The position numbers and the translations under genes are program-made. Under the pieces are notes generated by a model. It was not told the DNA's origin. It did no database searches and saw only the letters and a list, made by a program, of their open reading frames with translations. A DNA stretch of 62,013 bases from Nocardioides agariphilus (GTDB lineage: Bacteria; Actinomycetota; Actinomycetes; Propionibacteriales; Nocardioidaceae), in NCBI RefSeq assembly GCF_015352445.1, contig NZ_JADKPO010000026.1:1-62013 (forward strand), in the 5' to 3' direction. Shown one piece after another: positions 35,835 through 44,700 of the stretch; position 1 is the stretch's first letter, and each line of letters begins with the position of its first letter.

Positions 35835-36739
35835 GGCTGCGCCCATCGGCCCATCGCCGAGGCCGCTTCGACAACCTGCGCACGATCGAGCGGCTCGACC
35901 CCGAGCGCGACGCCGACGAGATCCTGGCCCTGACCAGCCGGCACGAGTTCCCGTGGGACTACCAGCAGGGCACGGGCATCGCGTTCATGCGCGACTACGG
36001 CATCCCGGCCATCGCGGCCCTTCTCGACCGCACCGGCGAGTTCGAGCACCGCGGCGTCAAGCGGTACGACGACACCCTGCTGGTGGGCGACGAGGCGACG
36101 CTCGACGGCATCGACTCAGCCCGATCCCACGCGGCGCTGCGCCGGCTGAACCGGATCCACGGCCACTACGACATTCCCGAGGACCAGTTCCACTACGTGC
36201 TGGCCACCACCATCGTCGGACCGGTGGAGTGGATCCGTGAGTTCGGCTGGCGCGAGCTGCATCCCCACGAGCTGACCGCGATCGCCCGCGTCACCACGAG
36301 GTTCGGCGAGCTGATGGGCCTGAAGGGACTGCCGAGGACCTACGACGGCTACCACCGGCTGCTGCGCGACTACGAGGCCGAGCGCTTCGCGCACACACCC
36401 GCGGCCAGGCGTCTCGCCGAGGCCACGATCCGGATCGGCCGCGAGACCGCCCGCGTCCCGACCGGCCCGCTCACCCGGGCGGTCGCCATCGCGATGATGG
36501 ACGAGCCGTTGCGTCAGGTTCTGGGCCTGCCACCACAGCCCCGATGGCTCGTTGCTGCGCTGAAGCGGTCGCTACGGCTGCGGGCCTGGGCGCTACGTCA
36601 CCTCGCCCCGCCCCGCCGGGAGCCGTTCGTGCACCAGCCGCGGACCTATCCCCACGGATACTCGCTGGCCGACCTCGGCCCGGCCTCGATGCTGGCGCAC
36701 CTCAACCGGGCCGAGGGCCTGCCTACTTCGTCACCGTGA
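35822..36739 (+). CDS. MpaB/DUF2236-family oxygenase (latex-clearing-protein-like)
   Basis: The 305-residue product matches the DUF2236 family of haem oxygenases that includes MpaB and rubber oxygenase Lcp: DADEILALTSRHEFPWDYQQGTGIAFMRDYGIPAIAALL, the FEHRGVKRYDDT segment, RRLNRIHGHYDIPEDQFHYVLATTIVGPVEWIREFG by position about 105-145, and a long helical C-terminal part. The conserved Arg/Lys and His in the RYDD and NRIHGHY blocks are candidates for haem contacts. The ATG at 35822 has AAGGA upstream and overlaps the oxidoreductase gene, so both are co-translated under the same operator. The natural substrate is unknown. The 3' end overlaps the gingipain-like gene by 17 bp. Confidence 0.85.
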   Translation: MDLLRLRPSAHRRGRFDNLRTIERLDPERDADEILALTSRHEFPWDYQQGTGIAFMRDYGIPAIAALLDRTGEFEHRGVKRYDDTLLVGDEATLDGIDSARSHAALRRLNRIHGHYDIPEDQFHYVLATTIVGPVEWIREFGWRELHPHELTAIARVTTRFGELMGLKGLPRTYDGYHRLLRDYEAERFAHTPAARRLAEATIRIGRETARVPTGPLTRAVAIAMMDEPLRQVLGLPPQPRWLVAALKRSLRLRAWALRHLAPPRREPFVHQPRTYPHGYSLADLGPASMLAHLNRAEGLPTSSP

Positions 36740-39700
36740 TGGTGAAGTACCTGCTGCCGAGGTCGAAGTCGCTCTGCACGTCTGGAGTCGGCGTGCTGCC
36801 GGAGGCCAGCACCCGGAACTCCACCACGTAGCTGTTGGGCTTGGTCCACCCCAGCCTCGACGCCTTCAGGTCGGCCTGGTAGAAGTCCCGGCTCGCGACG
36901 TAGCTGATCAGCGAGCTCGGCACTTCGGACCAGGCTGATGCGGGCGCGGTGGTCTTCATCCAGCGGATCTGGATCTGCCCCGCACTGAGCAGGGCCGCGG
37001 CATCGGTATCCGACAACGGCTGGCCACTGGCGTCCAGGACCGCCACCTTCACCGGCGTGGTGCCGGACGAGTTGGTGGTGGTCGTGGACGAGACGGGCGA
37101 GACGAAGGTTCCGATGCCGTACTGGACCGCCATCGGCACCGACGCCCCCACGGACCCCGGAGAGGTCATCGTCAGCAGGAACGAGCCCTGGGTAGGCCCT
37201 GCCGTCATGGTCGGCACGTCGGCGTTGCCGGACTCGTCGGTCGTCAACGTCACCGTCGGCGGCGAGCCGGCAAAGCCTGCGGAGGTCGCCCCGGGCTGCC
37301 CGATGACCACCTCAGGCAGCGTCACCTCGACCGCGGCACCGGCGACGGCGCCCCGGGGATCGCTGACGTGGATCGACAGCGACGGGAAGGCGGTGTCCGG
37401 CTGCGTCTCGAGGTAGGCGGGGTTCGGCTCGATGACCAGCCCGTCGATCACCACGTCGAGGTCCTCGGTCTGCATGACCTCGCCCGCGGCGTCGAGCAGC
37501 TGGGCGCGCACCGTGAGCGGACCGGCCGGGACCTTCCCGTCGGTCGGCGCAGGCGCAGCAGTCGTGCCGTCGGGGCCGGTGGCCGTCTCCTGCGAGTCGT
37601 AGAGGGCGACACCGTGGCGCAGCACCGTCCACTTGATCGTGCGTCCGACCATCGGCTGGTCACCGAGGTCGACGACCTCGGCCACTGCGCCGAACGGCGA
37701 GGCCGTGCCGACAGCGCTCAGGCTCAGCCGTGCAGGGTCGACATCGAGGCTGTCGGTGTCGCTGATGTTGCTCTGGGCGTCGAAGATGTAGGCCACGACC
37801 GTGAACGCGCCGATGGGAAGGGCCTGGCCGTCTGGACGGCCGAGTGCCAGCAGACCGTTTTCGTCGGTCGAGCCCTCGAACCCGAAGAGGTCAGTGGTGC
37901 CCTGACGCACGGTGAACACGACCCGGCGGTCGGCGATGGGCTGACCGGCGTTGTCGGTCACCAAGGCCGTGACGCCGAGCGGTGCGTCGGAGTCGGGTGT
38001 GACCTGGGCGAGCTTGACGACGGAGGTGTCGATCGTGCCGACACCGCCCACCGAGTAGCCGTCACCCTCGGCCGTGTCGAGGCCGACCGCGCCGACACCG
38101 TTGGCTGCCTGCACCAGGAACCGGATGTCTTGACGGTCGACACCAGCCGGCATCGGCATCGCGCCGGTCCAGTGGGTCGAGTCGAGGTCGTCCTGGGCCA
38201 GGTTGACCGAGGCCCAGTAGCCGACGTGATCGCCTCCCGGCCCGCTGGTCCAGGTGACCCAGACCTCCTGGACGCCTGCGGACGGGTCACCGGTGGCTCG
38301 CACCGAGAAGTGCACCTGGCCGTCGGTACCCATCCCGCCCACTACGTCGGTGATGCTGGGCGCCGTAGCGACTGACGGCTGGTTCTGGCCGGCCTCCACC
38401 GGCTGGACGCCGGAGTAGTAGAGACGGAAGCCGAGGTCCTCATAGGCGCGCTCGGTGTTGGTCACGTTCAGCGAATCGGGATCGGTCACACCGGGGTCGT
38501 TGCGGTACTGCGCCGGCGTCAGGATCAGCGACGTGCGGCCGCTGTCGCCCAGCGCTCCGAAGTAGTTGGGCGTTGCCAGCTTCTGCGGCCAGAAGGCCGG
38601 CGAGAAGAACGTGCTGTTGGGTGTCGAGCCCTCGACTGCCGGTGAGCCGGTCAGCGGGATGACGCCCCCTTGCTCGGTGTACTTCCCGCTCCGGAAGCCG
38701 ACGCCGCGCAGCACCAGGTCGGGATTGTCGTCGACCGTCACGTCGACGACGTGCTTGGGCAGGGTGGGCGCACCCGGCTGGGTGACGACCTCGCCCTCGG
38801 CGCCGGTCAGCCAGGTCAGCTCGCCGGTGCCGTTGATGGGCTTGGCCTCGTCGACCACCTTGGTCTCGCGGACGGTCGGGATGTCGTCGACCTCGAGGTC
38901 GTCGGTGTAGAGGCCGAGGATCGCTCCGGGACTGGGCGGGGTAGGCGGATCTGTCACAGGGGTCGTGACCGGGTCCGGGTCGGCCACCGACGTCGCGCCG
39001 TCGATCGGCTGGTGGCCCTTGGCGGCGAAGCCGGTCATCGGCAGGCCGTAGAGGGTCGCCTGGAGCACGGCCTTCTGGTCGATGCCCTCGAGAGTCGTCA
39101 CCGAAGCCAGGTAGTCCTGCTTGGCGAGCGCGAGTGCCTTGCCGATCTCGACCGCCGGCGCGCCACCGGTCTCGGGGCCCTCGCGCAGCCGCTGGGCGAT
39201 GCCCAGGTAGAGCCGCTCGCTGTACTGCAGCAGGTCGCTGTCGCCGTACTGGTAGCCGGTGCCGCCGATGAGCACCGCGTGCTGGCGGGCCATCTGCTGG
39301 GTCCAGTCCGCGGGGTCGATGTTGGCGCTCTGCTGCCCGTCGATGATGGAGTAGGCGGAGTGGCAGCCGGCGCTGAGCACGAGGGTGTCGGTCAGCTTGG
39401 TGGTGTTGCCGTCCTCGCCCAGCTCGCTGGCCTTGAAGGTGTTGACCTGGTCGAAGTCGGCAGCGAGCGTGTCGTTGGCGCTGAAGTGACCTGCGAGGTA
39501 GACGAGATCGTGGTGGCTGTCGAACAGCTTGCGCCGCAACCGCTCGGCGGTCCACGAGTCGGCCGGCGCAGTGCCGAGCGGGGAGATCAGCTCGTCATTG
39601 TTCCCGTTGGGCAGCGCGGTCTGGAACTCCTTCTTGACGGCCGTGGCGGCGTCGGCGAGGAAGTCGTAGCCGGTCACCAGCGATGCACCGTCGCCCTGGA

Positions 39701-41630
39701 TCGGCAGGTTGCGGCTGCCGTCGGCTTCGGGCGTCAGGTCGAGGTAGTGGGCGATGGTCGACTCGATCTCGTCGTAGGTCTTCACCAGCCGCCCCACTGC
39801 CAGCTCGGGCACCGGCAGGGTGATGCCGCTGATCGTGACTTCCTTCGAGGCGCCGTAGGCGTCCTGGCTGAGGAACTGGTCCTGGGCCAGGCTGGCGCCT
39901 GCCTGCGTGTCACTGATCATCGTCGAGGCGAACTGGCTCTCCGCACCGATGCCGGCCGTGTCGGGGTAGCGGAAGAACGGGATGACCTCGTCACCGCCCG
40001 CGATCACGATGTTCTGCAGCGTGTCGCGGTAGGGGTCGACCAGGGCGTTGATCATGTCCCCCACCAGGTTGACCGCGTAGGGGCATTCGGGGTTGGCGGC
40101 GGCCATGAGCTGCAGGGCGCCCACCTGGGCGTCCTTGCTGACGTCGATGACCAGACCGTTGGTCGCCGCAGCCAGGTCGTCGAGAGACTTCATGTAGACG
40201 TCGTAGGGGTCGTCGACGACGGCTGGGTCCGGATCGTCGACCACGCCCAGCTTGTTGGTGTCGGTGAGGATCAGGGTCGTCGGCGTGGCGTCGGTCGGTG
40301 GGAGGCTGGGAGTCGGGTCGTCGATCACCGGAAGGTTGGCGCAGTTCGCCCCTCCGGTGATGGCGAGATCGAGGTGGAACGGCGAGCTCTTGTCGAACGC
40401 CTTGTCGTCATGCCCCTGCACCCGGACGTAGAAGTACTTGCCGTTGGTGCCGCCGGTCGCCGCCGAGACGATCTCTGTCTGCGTGCCCGTGTTGACCGAG
40501 ACCGTGCGCAGGGCGAGGGTCTGGGCGCTGGAGAACGCGTTGCGGAAGCCCTCGTTGGAGGTGAGGTCGGGCGCATAGGAGTCAGGTGCGTAGACCCGCG
40601 GCGCATACACCCGCGGCGCATACACCCGCGGCGCATACACCCGCGGCGCATACACCCGCGGCGCGTAGACCCGCGGCGCATAGACCCGCGGCGCGAACTG
40701 CGGCCCCGCGGCTTCCGCCGCCGTGGTCGGCACCTGCGACACGGCGTTCGGATAGTCAGGCACCTCGGTCTCGGCGCTCGGCGCGCCCGCAGTTGCGGCC
40801 GCGAGCTGGGCGATGTCCTCGCCCGAGTTGAGGCGCTCGAAGAAGGAGTCGATGTCGCCGTAGAGGGCGAGGTCGTAGTCCTTCGGCGGGTCGGGCATGG
40901 TCACGGTGACCTTCTGGCCCGGGAAGACGAGGAACCTGTACCAGCGGGCCTCGTTGGACTCGTCGAGCGTGCCGTCGGTGCCACCGGGCGTGATCGTCTG
41001 GGCACCGAGCCACTGGCGGTTGTCCCGGCCGAGCGTGGCGTCGATGAACGGCTTGTTGCTGAGTGTGAAGGTGCCGCGCAGGAAGTTGTTGCTGTCGCCG
41101 TTGGACCCGGAGAGCCGGAAGCCGTAGGTGTGACCGGCGGGCACGTTGTCGAACACCGCCACGTTGCCGTAGAAGAAGCCGTTGGACGGAGTGGCGCAGC
41201 AGTTGTTGGGGCCAGCGGCCACGAGGTTCTTGACCACGACGCCGTCGACGATCATGTCGAGGCTCGCCCTCACGTTGAACCAGGCGTGCAGCCCCTGCCA
41301 GCTCCAGGGCACCTTGATCGGGCTTCCGGTGGTCGCGGTCTGGGATGCGGTCGCGGTGAAGTCCCAGCTCCGGGTGGTGTTCTGGCCAGCAGGGTTCATG
41401 TTGTAGCTGAACGACGCCGCGGACGTGCTGCCGTCGTTCTGCGCGGTGACGGTGGCAGCTCCTGGCGAGGCAGTCACCGACCACCCGGAGTCGATCGGCA
41501 CCGCCTGTGCCGGCGTGCCGGCCACGACCAGAGGCCCCGTGACGACGGCCGCGACCGCCACGACTGCGGTCAGCAGCCGGCGTCGTGGCGCGGATGAGGT
41601 GGACTTCGTCGAACGAAGCGACGTGGACAC
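36723..41630 (-). CDS. Large secreted gingipain-like (C25/clan CD) cysteine peptidase with Ig-like domains
   Basis: The 1,635-residue product has a signal peptide (cleavage near AQA-VPID, residue 43). Residues 44-310 form beta-rich prepeptidase-type regions (DESNEARWYRFLVFPGQKVTV), then come seven copies of a Tyr-Ala-Pro-Arg-Val repeat (about 313-350). A C25-like catalytic region spans about 480-890: IVIAGGDEVIPFFRYPD, PVPELAVGRLVKTYDEIESTI, His715 in LVYLAGHFSAND and Cys756 in VLSAGCHSAYS, followed by LIGGTGYQYGDSD. The dyad spacing of 41 suits clan CD. The C-terminal half is Ig/bacterial-adhesin-like beta domains. There is no sortase motif or C-terminal anchor, so it should be released. Start is GTG at 41630. 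The target is unknown. Confidence 0.82.
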   Translation of the reverse strand: MSTSLRSTKSTSSAPRRRLLTAVVAVAAVVTGPLVVAGTPAQAVPIDSGWSVTASPGAATVTAQNDGSTSAASFSYNMNPAGQNTTRSWDFTATASQTATTGSPIKVPWSWQGLHAWFNVRASLDMIVDGVVVKNLVAAGPNNCCATPSNGFFYGNVAVFDNVPAGHTYGFRLSGSNGDSNNFLRGTFTLSNKPFIDATLGRDNRQWLGAQTITPGGTDGTLDESNEARWYRFLVFPGQKVTVTMPDPPKDYDLALYGDIDSFFERLNSGEDIAQLAAATAGAPSAETEVPDYPNAVSQVPTTAAEAAGPQFAPRVYAPRVYAPRVYAPRVYAPRVYAPRVYAPRVYAPDSYAPDLTSNEGFRNAFSSAQTLALRTVSVNTGTQTEIVSAATGGTNGKYFYVRVQGHDDKAFDKSSPFHLDLAITGGANCANLPVIDDPTPSLPPTDATPTTLILTDTNKLGVVDDPDPAVVDDPYDVYMKSLDDLAAATNGLVIDVSKDAQVGALQLMAAANPECPYAVNLVGDMINALVDPYRDTLQNIVIAGGDEVIPFFRYPDTAGIGAESQFASTMISDTQAGASLAQDQFLSQDAYGASKEVTISGITLPVPELAVGRLVKTYDEIESTIAHYLDLTPEADGSRNLPIQGDGASLVTGYDFLADAATAVKKEFQTALPNGNNDELISPLGTAPADSWTAERLRRKLFDSHHDLVYLAGHFSANDTLAADFDQVNTFKASELGEDGNTTKLTDTLVLSAGCHSAYSIIDGQQSANIDPADWTQQMARQHAVLIGGTGYQYGDSDLLQYSERLYLGIAQRLREGPETGGAPAVEIGKALALAKQDYLASVTTLEGIDQKAVLQATLYGLPMTGFAAKGHQPIDGATSVADPDPVTTPVTDPPTPPSPGAILGLYTDDLEVDDIPTVRETKVVDEAKPINGTGELTWLTGAEGEVVTQPGAPTLPKHVVDVTVDDNPDLVLRGVGFRSGKYTEQGGVIPLTGSPAVEGSTPNSTFFSPAFWPQKLATPNYFGALGDSGRTSLILTPAQYRNDPGVTDPDSLNVTNTERAYEDLGFRLYYSGVQPVEAGQNQPSVATAPSITDVVGGMGTDGQVHFSVRATGDPSAGVQEVWVTWTSGPGGDHVGYWASVNLAQDDLDSTHWTGAMPMPAGVDRQDIRFLVQAANGVGAVGLDTAEGDGYSVGGVGTIDTSVVKLAQVTPDSDAPLGVTALVTDNAGQPIADRRVVFTVRQGTTDLFGFEGSTDENGLLALGRPDGQALPIGAFTVVAYIFDAQSNISDTDSLDVDPARLSLSAVGTASPFGAVAEVVDLGDQPMVGRTIKWTVLRHGVALYDSQETATGPDGTTAAPAPTDGKVPAGPLTVRAQLLDAAGEVMQTEDLDVVIDGLVIEPNPAYLETQPDTAFPSLSIHVSDPRGAVAGAAVEVTLPEVVIGQPGATSAGFAGSPPTVTLTTDESGNADVPTMTAGPTQGSFLLTMTSPGSVGASVPMAVQYGIGTFVSPVSSTTTTNSSGTTPVKVAVLDASGQPLSDTDAAALLSAGQIQIRWMKTTAPASAWSEVPSSLISYVASRDFYQADLKASRLGWTKPNSYVVEFRVLASGSTPTPDVQSDFDLGSRYFTITVTK
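40591..40695 (-). repeat. 15-bp coding tandem repeat, 7 copies (Tyr-Ala-Pro-Arg-Val)
   Basis: Units TACACCCGCGGCGCA (TAGACCC variants at both ends) begin at 40591, 40606, 40621, 40636, 40651, 40666 and 40681 on the plus strand. They encode a pentapeptide repeat in the linker before the catalytic region of the gingipain-like protein. Confidence 0.95.
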
Positions 41631-41788
41631 AGCGCAGGACCCCCCTGACAGCTCACGACGTCCTCCCTGTCAGAAGGACGGTTCCCCCGAGAGCAGCATG
41701 CGTACGATACCTGAGCAATCGGTAACGAAACCGTTCGCAAGCCGACAGTTCCACAGGTCCAGACCGCGTCGTTATAGGCGGGTAACGT

Positions 41789-44700
41789 CTAGTCGGACAG
41801 GAGCAGACCAGCTCGTCGGACCACCAGGTCCAGGTCGTCCGTTCTCCCCGAGACCGCCGCCCGATCCAGTACGTCGGCGGGAGTGCGCGCACGCGCGGGC
41901 TGGAGAGCCTCCTCGAGGGCGGCCTCGGTGGGCGGGAACCGTGGAGCACCGATCTCGTCTCGCAGCCGCTCGGCGGCTGCCAGCAGCGAGACCGCATCGG
42001 CGTCTCCCTCGGGCCCGCGCGCGAGCAGCCACACGGCGACGTCCTCGAAGACGTGGGCCAGCGACCAGCGATCGTCGTTCTCGGCGTACGCGTCGAGGGC
42101 CGGCCGGAAGTGGGCGGCGGCTTCGTCGAGGCGTCCGAGGTCGCGCGTGACGTTGCCGAGGTTGTGCAGCCCGACGGCGGTGAGCCAACGGTCGCCGACC
42201 TCGTCGGCCAGGGCGTGGGCCTCGACGAACCGGTCGAAGGCCTGGGGGAGGTCTCCCCGCACGGTGGCGAGCATGCCCATGTTGGTCTGCGACACGCTGA
42301 CGGCCCGCCGGTCACCGAGTGCTCGGCGGCGTTCGAGGCCCTCCTGTCCCAGGCGCTCGGCCTCGTCGAGGTCGCCCTCGTCCTCGGCGACGAGGGCCAG
42401 GTTGGTGAGCAGGGCGGCCACGCCGGCCTCGTCCCCCAGCTGCTGGCGCACGCCCAGGCTGCCCTCGTAGGCCGACCGCGCCTGCTCGGGGTGCCCTTGT
42501 TGGGAGGCGAGCGTGCCGCGCAGGTGGAGGATGCGCGCGCGGCCCGCGTCGTCGCCCACGCCGACGAACGCCTCCTCGGCAGCCGCCAGCTCACTCTCGG
42601 CCTCGACGTACCTCCCCTGCTTGCGGGCCAGCTCGGCGGTGGCCGTGCGCGCGCGTGCGACCCCTGCGACGTCGTCGACGGCCTCGGCCGCCTCCCGTGC
42701 GCGCGACACCGCCTCCTCGGCCGCGGCCCAGTCACCGCGCACCTCGAGCGACTCGGCGAGCTGGAGCAGTACGCCGTTGCGCTCGTCGTCGTCGACCAGC
42801 GGGAGCACCTGCTCCAGGTAGGAGATGGCCGCCTCGTTGGCGTACGCCGCCCTCGCCGCGTCAGCCGCCGCCCGCAGGTAGAGCCGCTTCTTGGCGACGT
42901 CGCCGCTGCGTGAGTAGTGGTAGGCCAGCAGGTCGAGGTGTCGCGACGCGCCATCGGGTTCGCGCTCGAGAGCGTCCCCGACTTGGCCGTGCAGCAGCGA
43001 GCGCATCGCGAACGGCAAGGAGTCGTAGGCGACATCTCGTGTCACCGCGTGCCCGAACGCGAACGTCCGGTCGCGGGGATCCTCCAGGTCGATGAGTCGG
43101 GTCGGTGTCAGCGAGACCAGCTCGTCGTGGACGTGTGTCTCCGTGCCGAGGTCGGGATAGGCCCGCGCGACCAGCGGCGAGCGGAACGCGCGACCGATCA
43201 CGCTCGCGACCTTGACGGCGCGGCGCGGACCCTCGGGCTGGGCGTCGATGCGGCTCAGCACCAGGCTGTGCAGGCTCGGCGGCAGCTCGAGGGCGTCGGG
43301 ATCGACCTCACCTTCCTCGGTGGTGGTGTGCGCCAGCACGTAGTCGACCAGCTGCTCGAGGTAGAACGCGTTGCCCTCGGCGCGACCGATGACGGTGGCG
43401 ACCAGCTCGTCGCTGGCCGCACGTCCGGTCAGTGCGGCGTGCCGGGCGCGGACCAGCGCCGCCGCGGCGTCGGCGCCGAGCCCCTCCAGCACGAGGTCGG
43501 TGATGTGGTCACCGCGACCGACGGGCAGGCCCGCCAGCGCGGTGCCGTCGGGTCGCGAGGTGAGCACCAGCAGCACGCGGATGCTCGTGGTCGCACGAGC
43601 GAGTGCCTCCAGCAGGTCGCGAGACAGGGCATCGATCCAGTGCGCGTCCTCCACGACCACGGCCAGGGTTGCGGCCTCGGCTCGCACGGCCAGCAGCCGT
43701 CGCAGCAGGTCCTCGAGCGAGGCCTTGCGCAGCTCGCCGTCGAACGATGCCGTCAGCTCGCTGTCCGGGATCGCCAGCCCGAGCACGGGGCCCAGCAGCG
43801 GAGCACGGCCGGCCAGGGTGGGCTCCTGCTTGGACACTGCGGCGATGACGCTCTCGGGAGTGAGGCCCTCGGGGTCCAGGCCGAGCAGGTCGGTCCAGAC
43901 ATCGCGCCAGGCGGCGTACGTCGCCTCGGTGGCGATCGGTGTCGCCTCTCCCCTGGCCACCACGACGCCGGCCGCCGCCATCTCGCCGACGAGCTCGTCG
44001 ACCAGGCGCGACTTGCCCGTGCCGGCCTCCGCCTGCACGACCACAACCTGCCCGCGGCCGCTGTCGGCCGACTGCCACAGCCCGCGCAGACGCTCGAGCT
44101 CCGCCTCGCGGCCGACCATCGGGTTGAGGTCGGTGTGACTTCCGGGCCGCCGCCTGGCCGCGCGGTCGAGCAGCCGGCGTACGGGCACCAGCTGTTGACG
44201 GCCCTTGACGGTGACGGACGGCAGCTCCTCCCACACGAACCTCTCGTCGGCGGCGGTCGCCACGTCGCCATGCACCCAGATGCCGTCTGCGGGTGCGCGG
44301 GTCATCAGGCGGGCAGCCAGGTTGACCGCGTCGCCCAGGCAGCAGAACGTCCGACGCTCGCGGTGGCCGTAGGTGCCGCTGCGCAGTCGTCCGGTGGCCA
44401 CGCCGATCTGCACGTCGGTCACGGGAACCTCCGCGGCGATCTCGAGCAACCGCAACGCCGACTCGCAGGCCCGCGCGGCGTCGTCCTCGTGGGCGATCGG
44501 CGAGCCGAACACGGCGTACAGGTAGGCGCCCTTGTCACCGATCGTGAGCTGGAGGACATAGCCACCCTGCTCCTCCATCGCCAGCTCGGCGCGCGTGACG
44601 AAGTCGTCGAGGACCTCGGGCGCGCGCGGGTCGCCCTCGAAGTCCAGGCCCCCGAAGCGCACGAAGACGGGTACGGCGGGCCGCAGGTCCGCCAGGAACT

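Noticed and set aside
40591-40695. CRISPR-like or non-coding tandem repeat
   Set aside because: Fifteen-base units are in frame within a long coding sequence and encode a pentapeptide repeat.
38670-41597. 975-codon open frame opposite the gingipain-like gene
   Set aside because: Antisense shadow; the minus frame has a signal peptide, ordered domains and catalytic motifs, while this frame is Val/Gly/Arg-rich with no domain signal.
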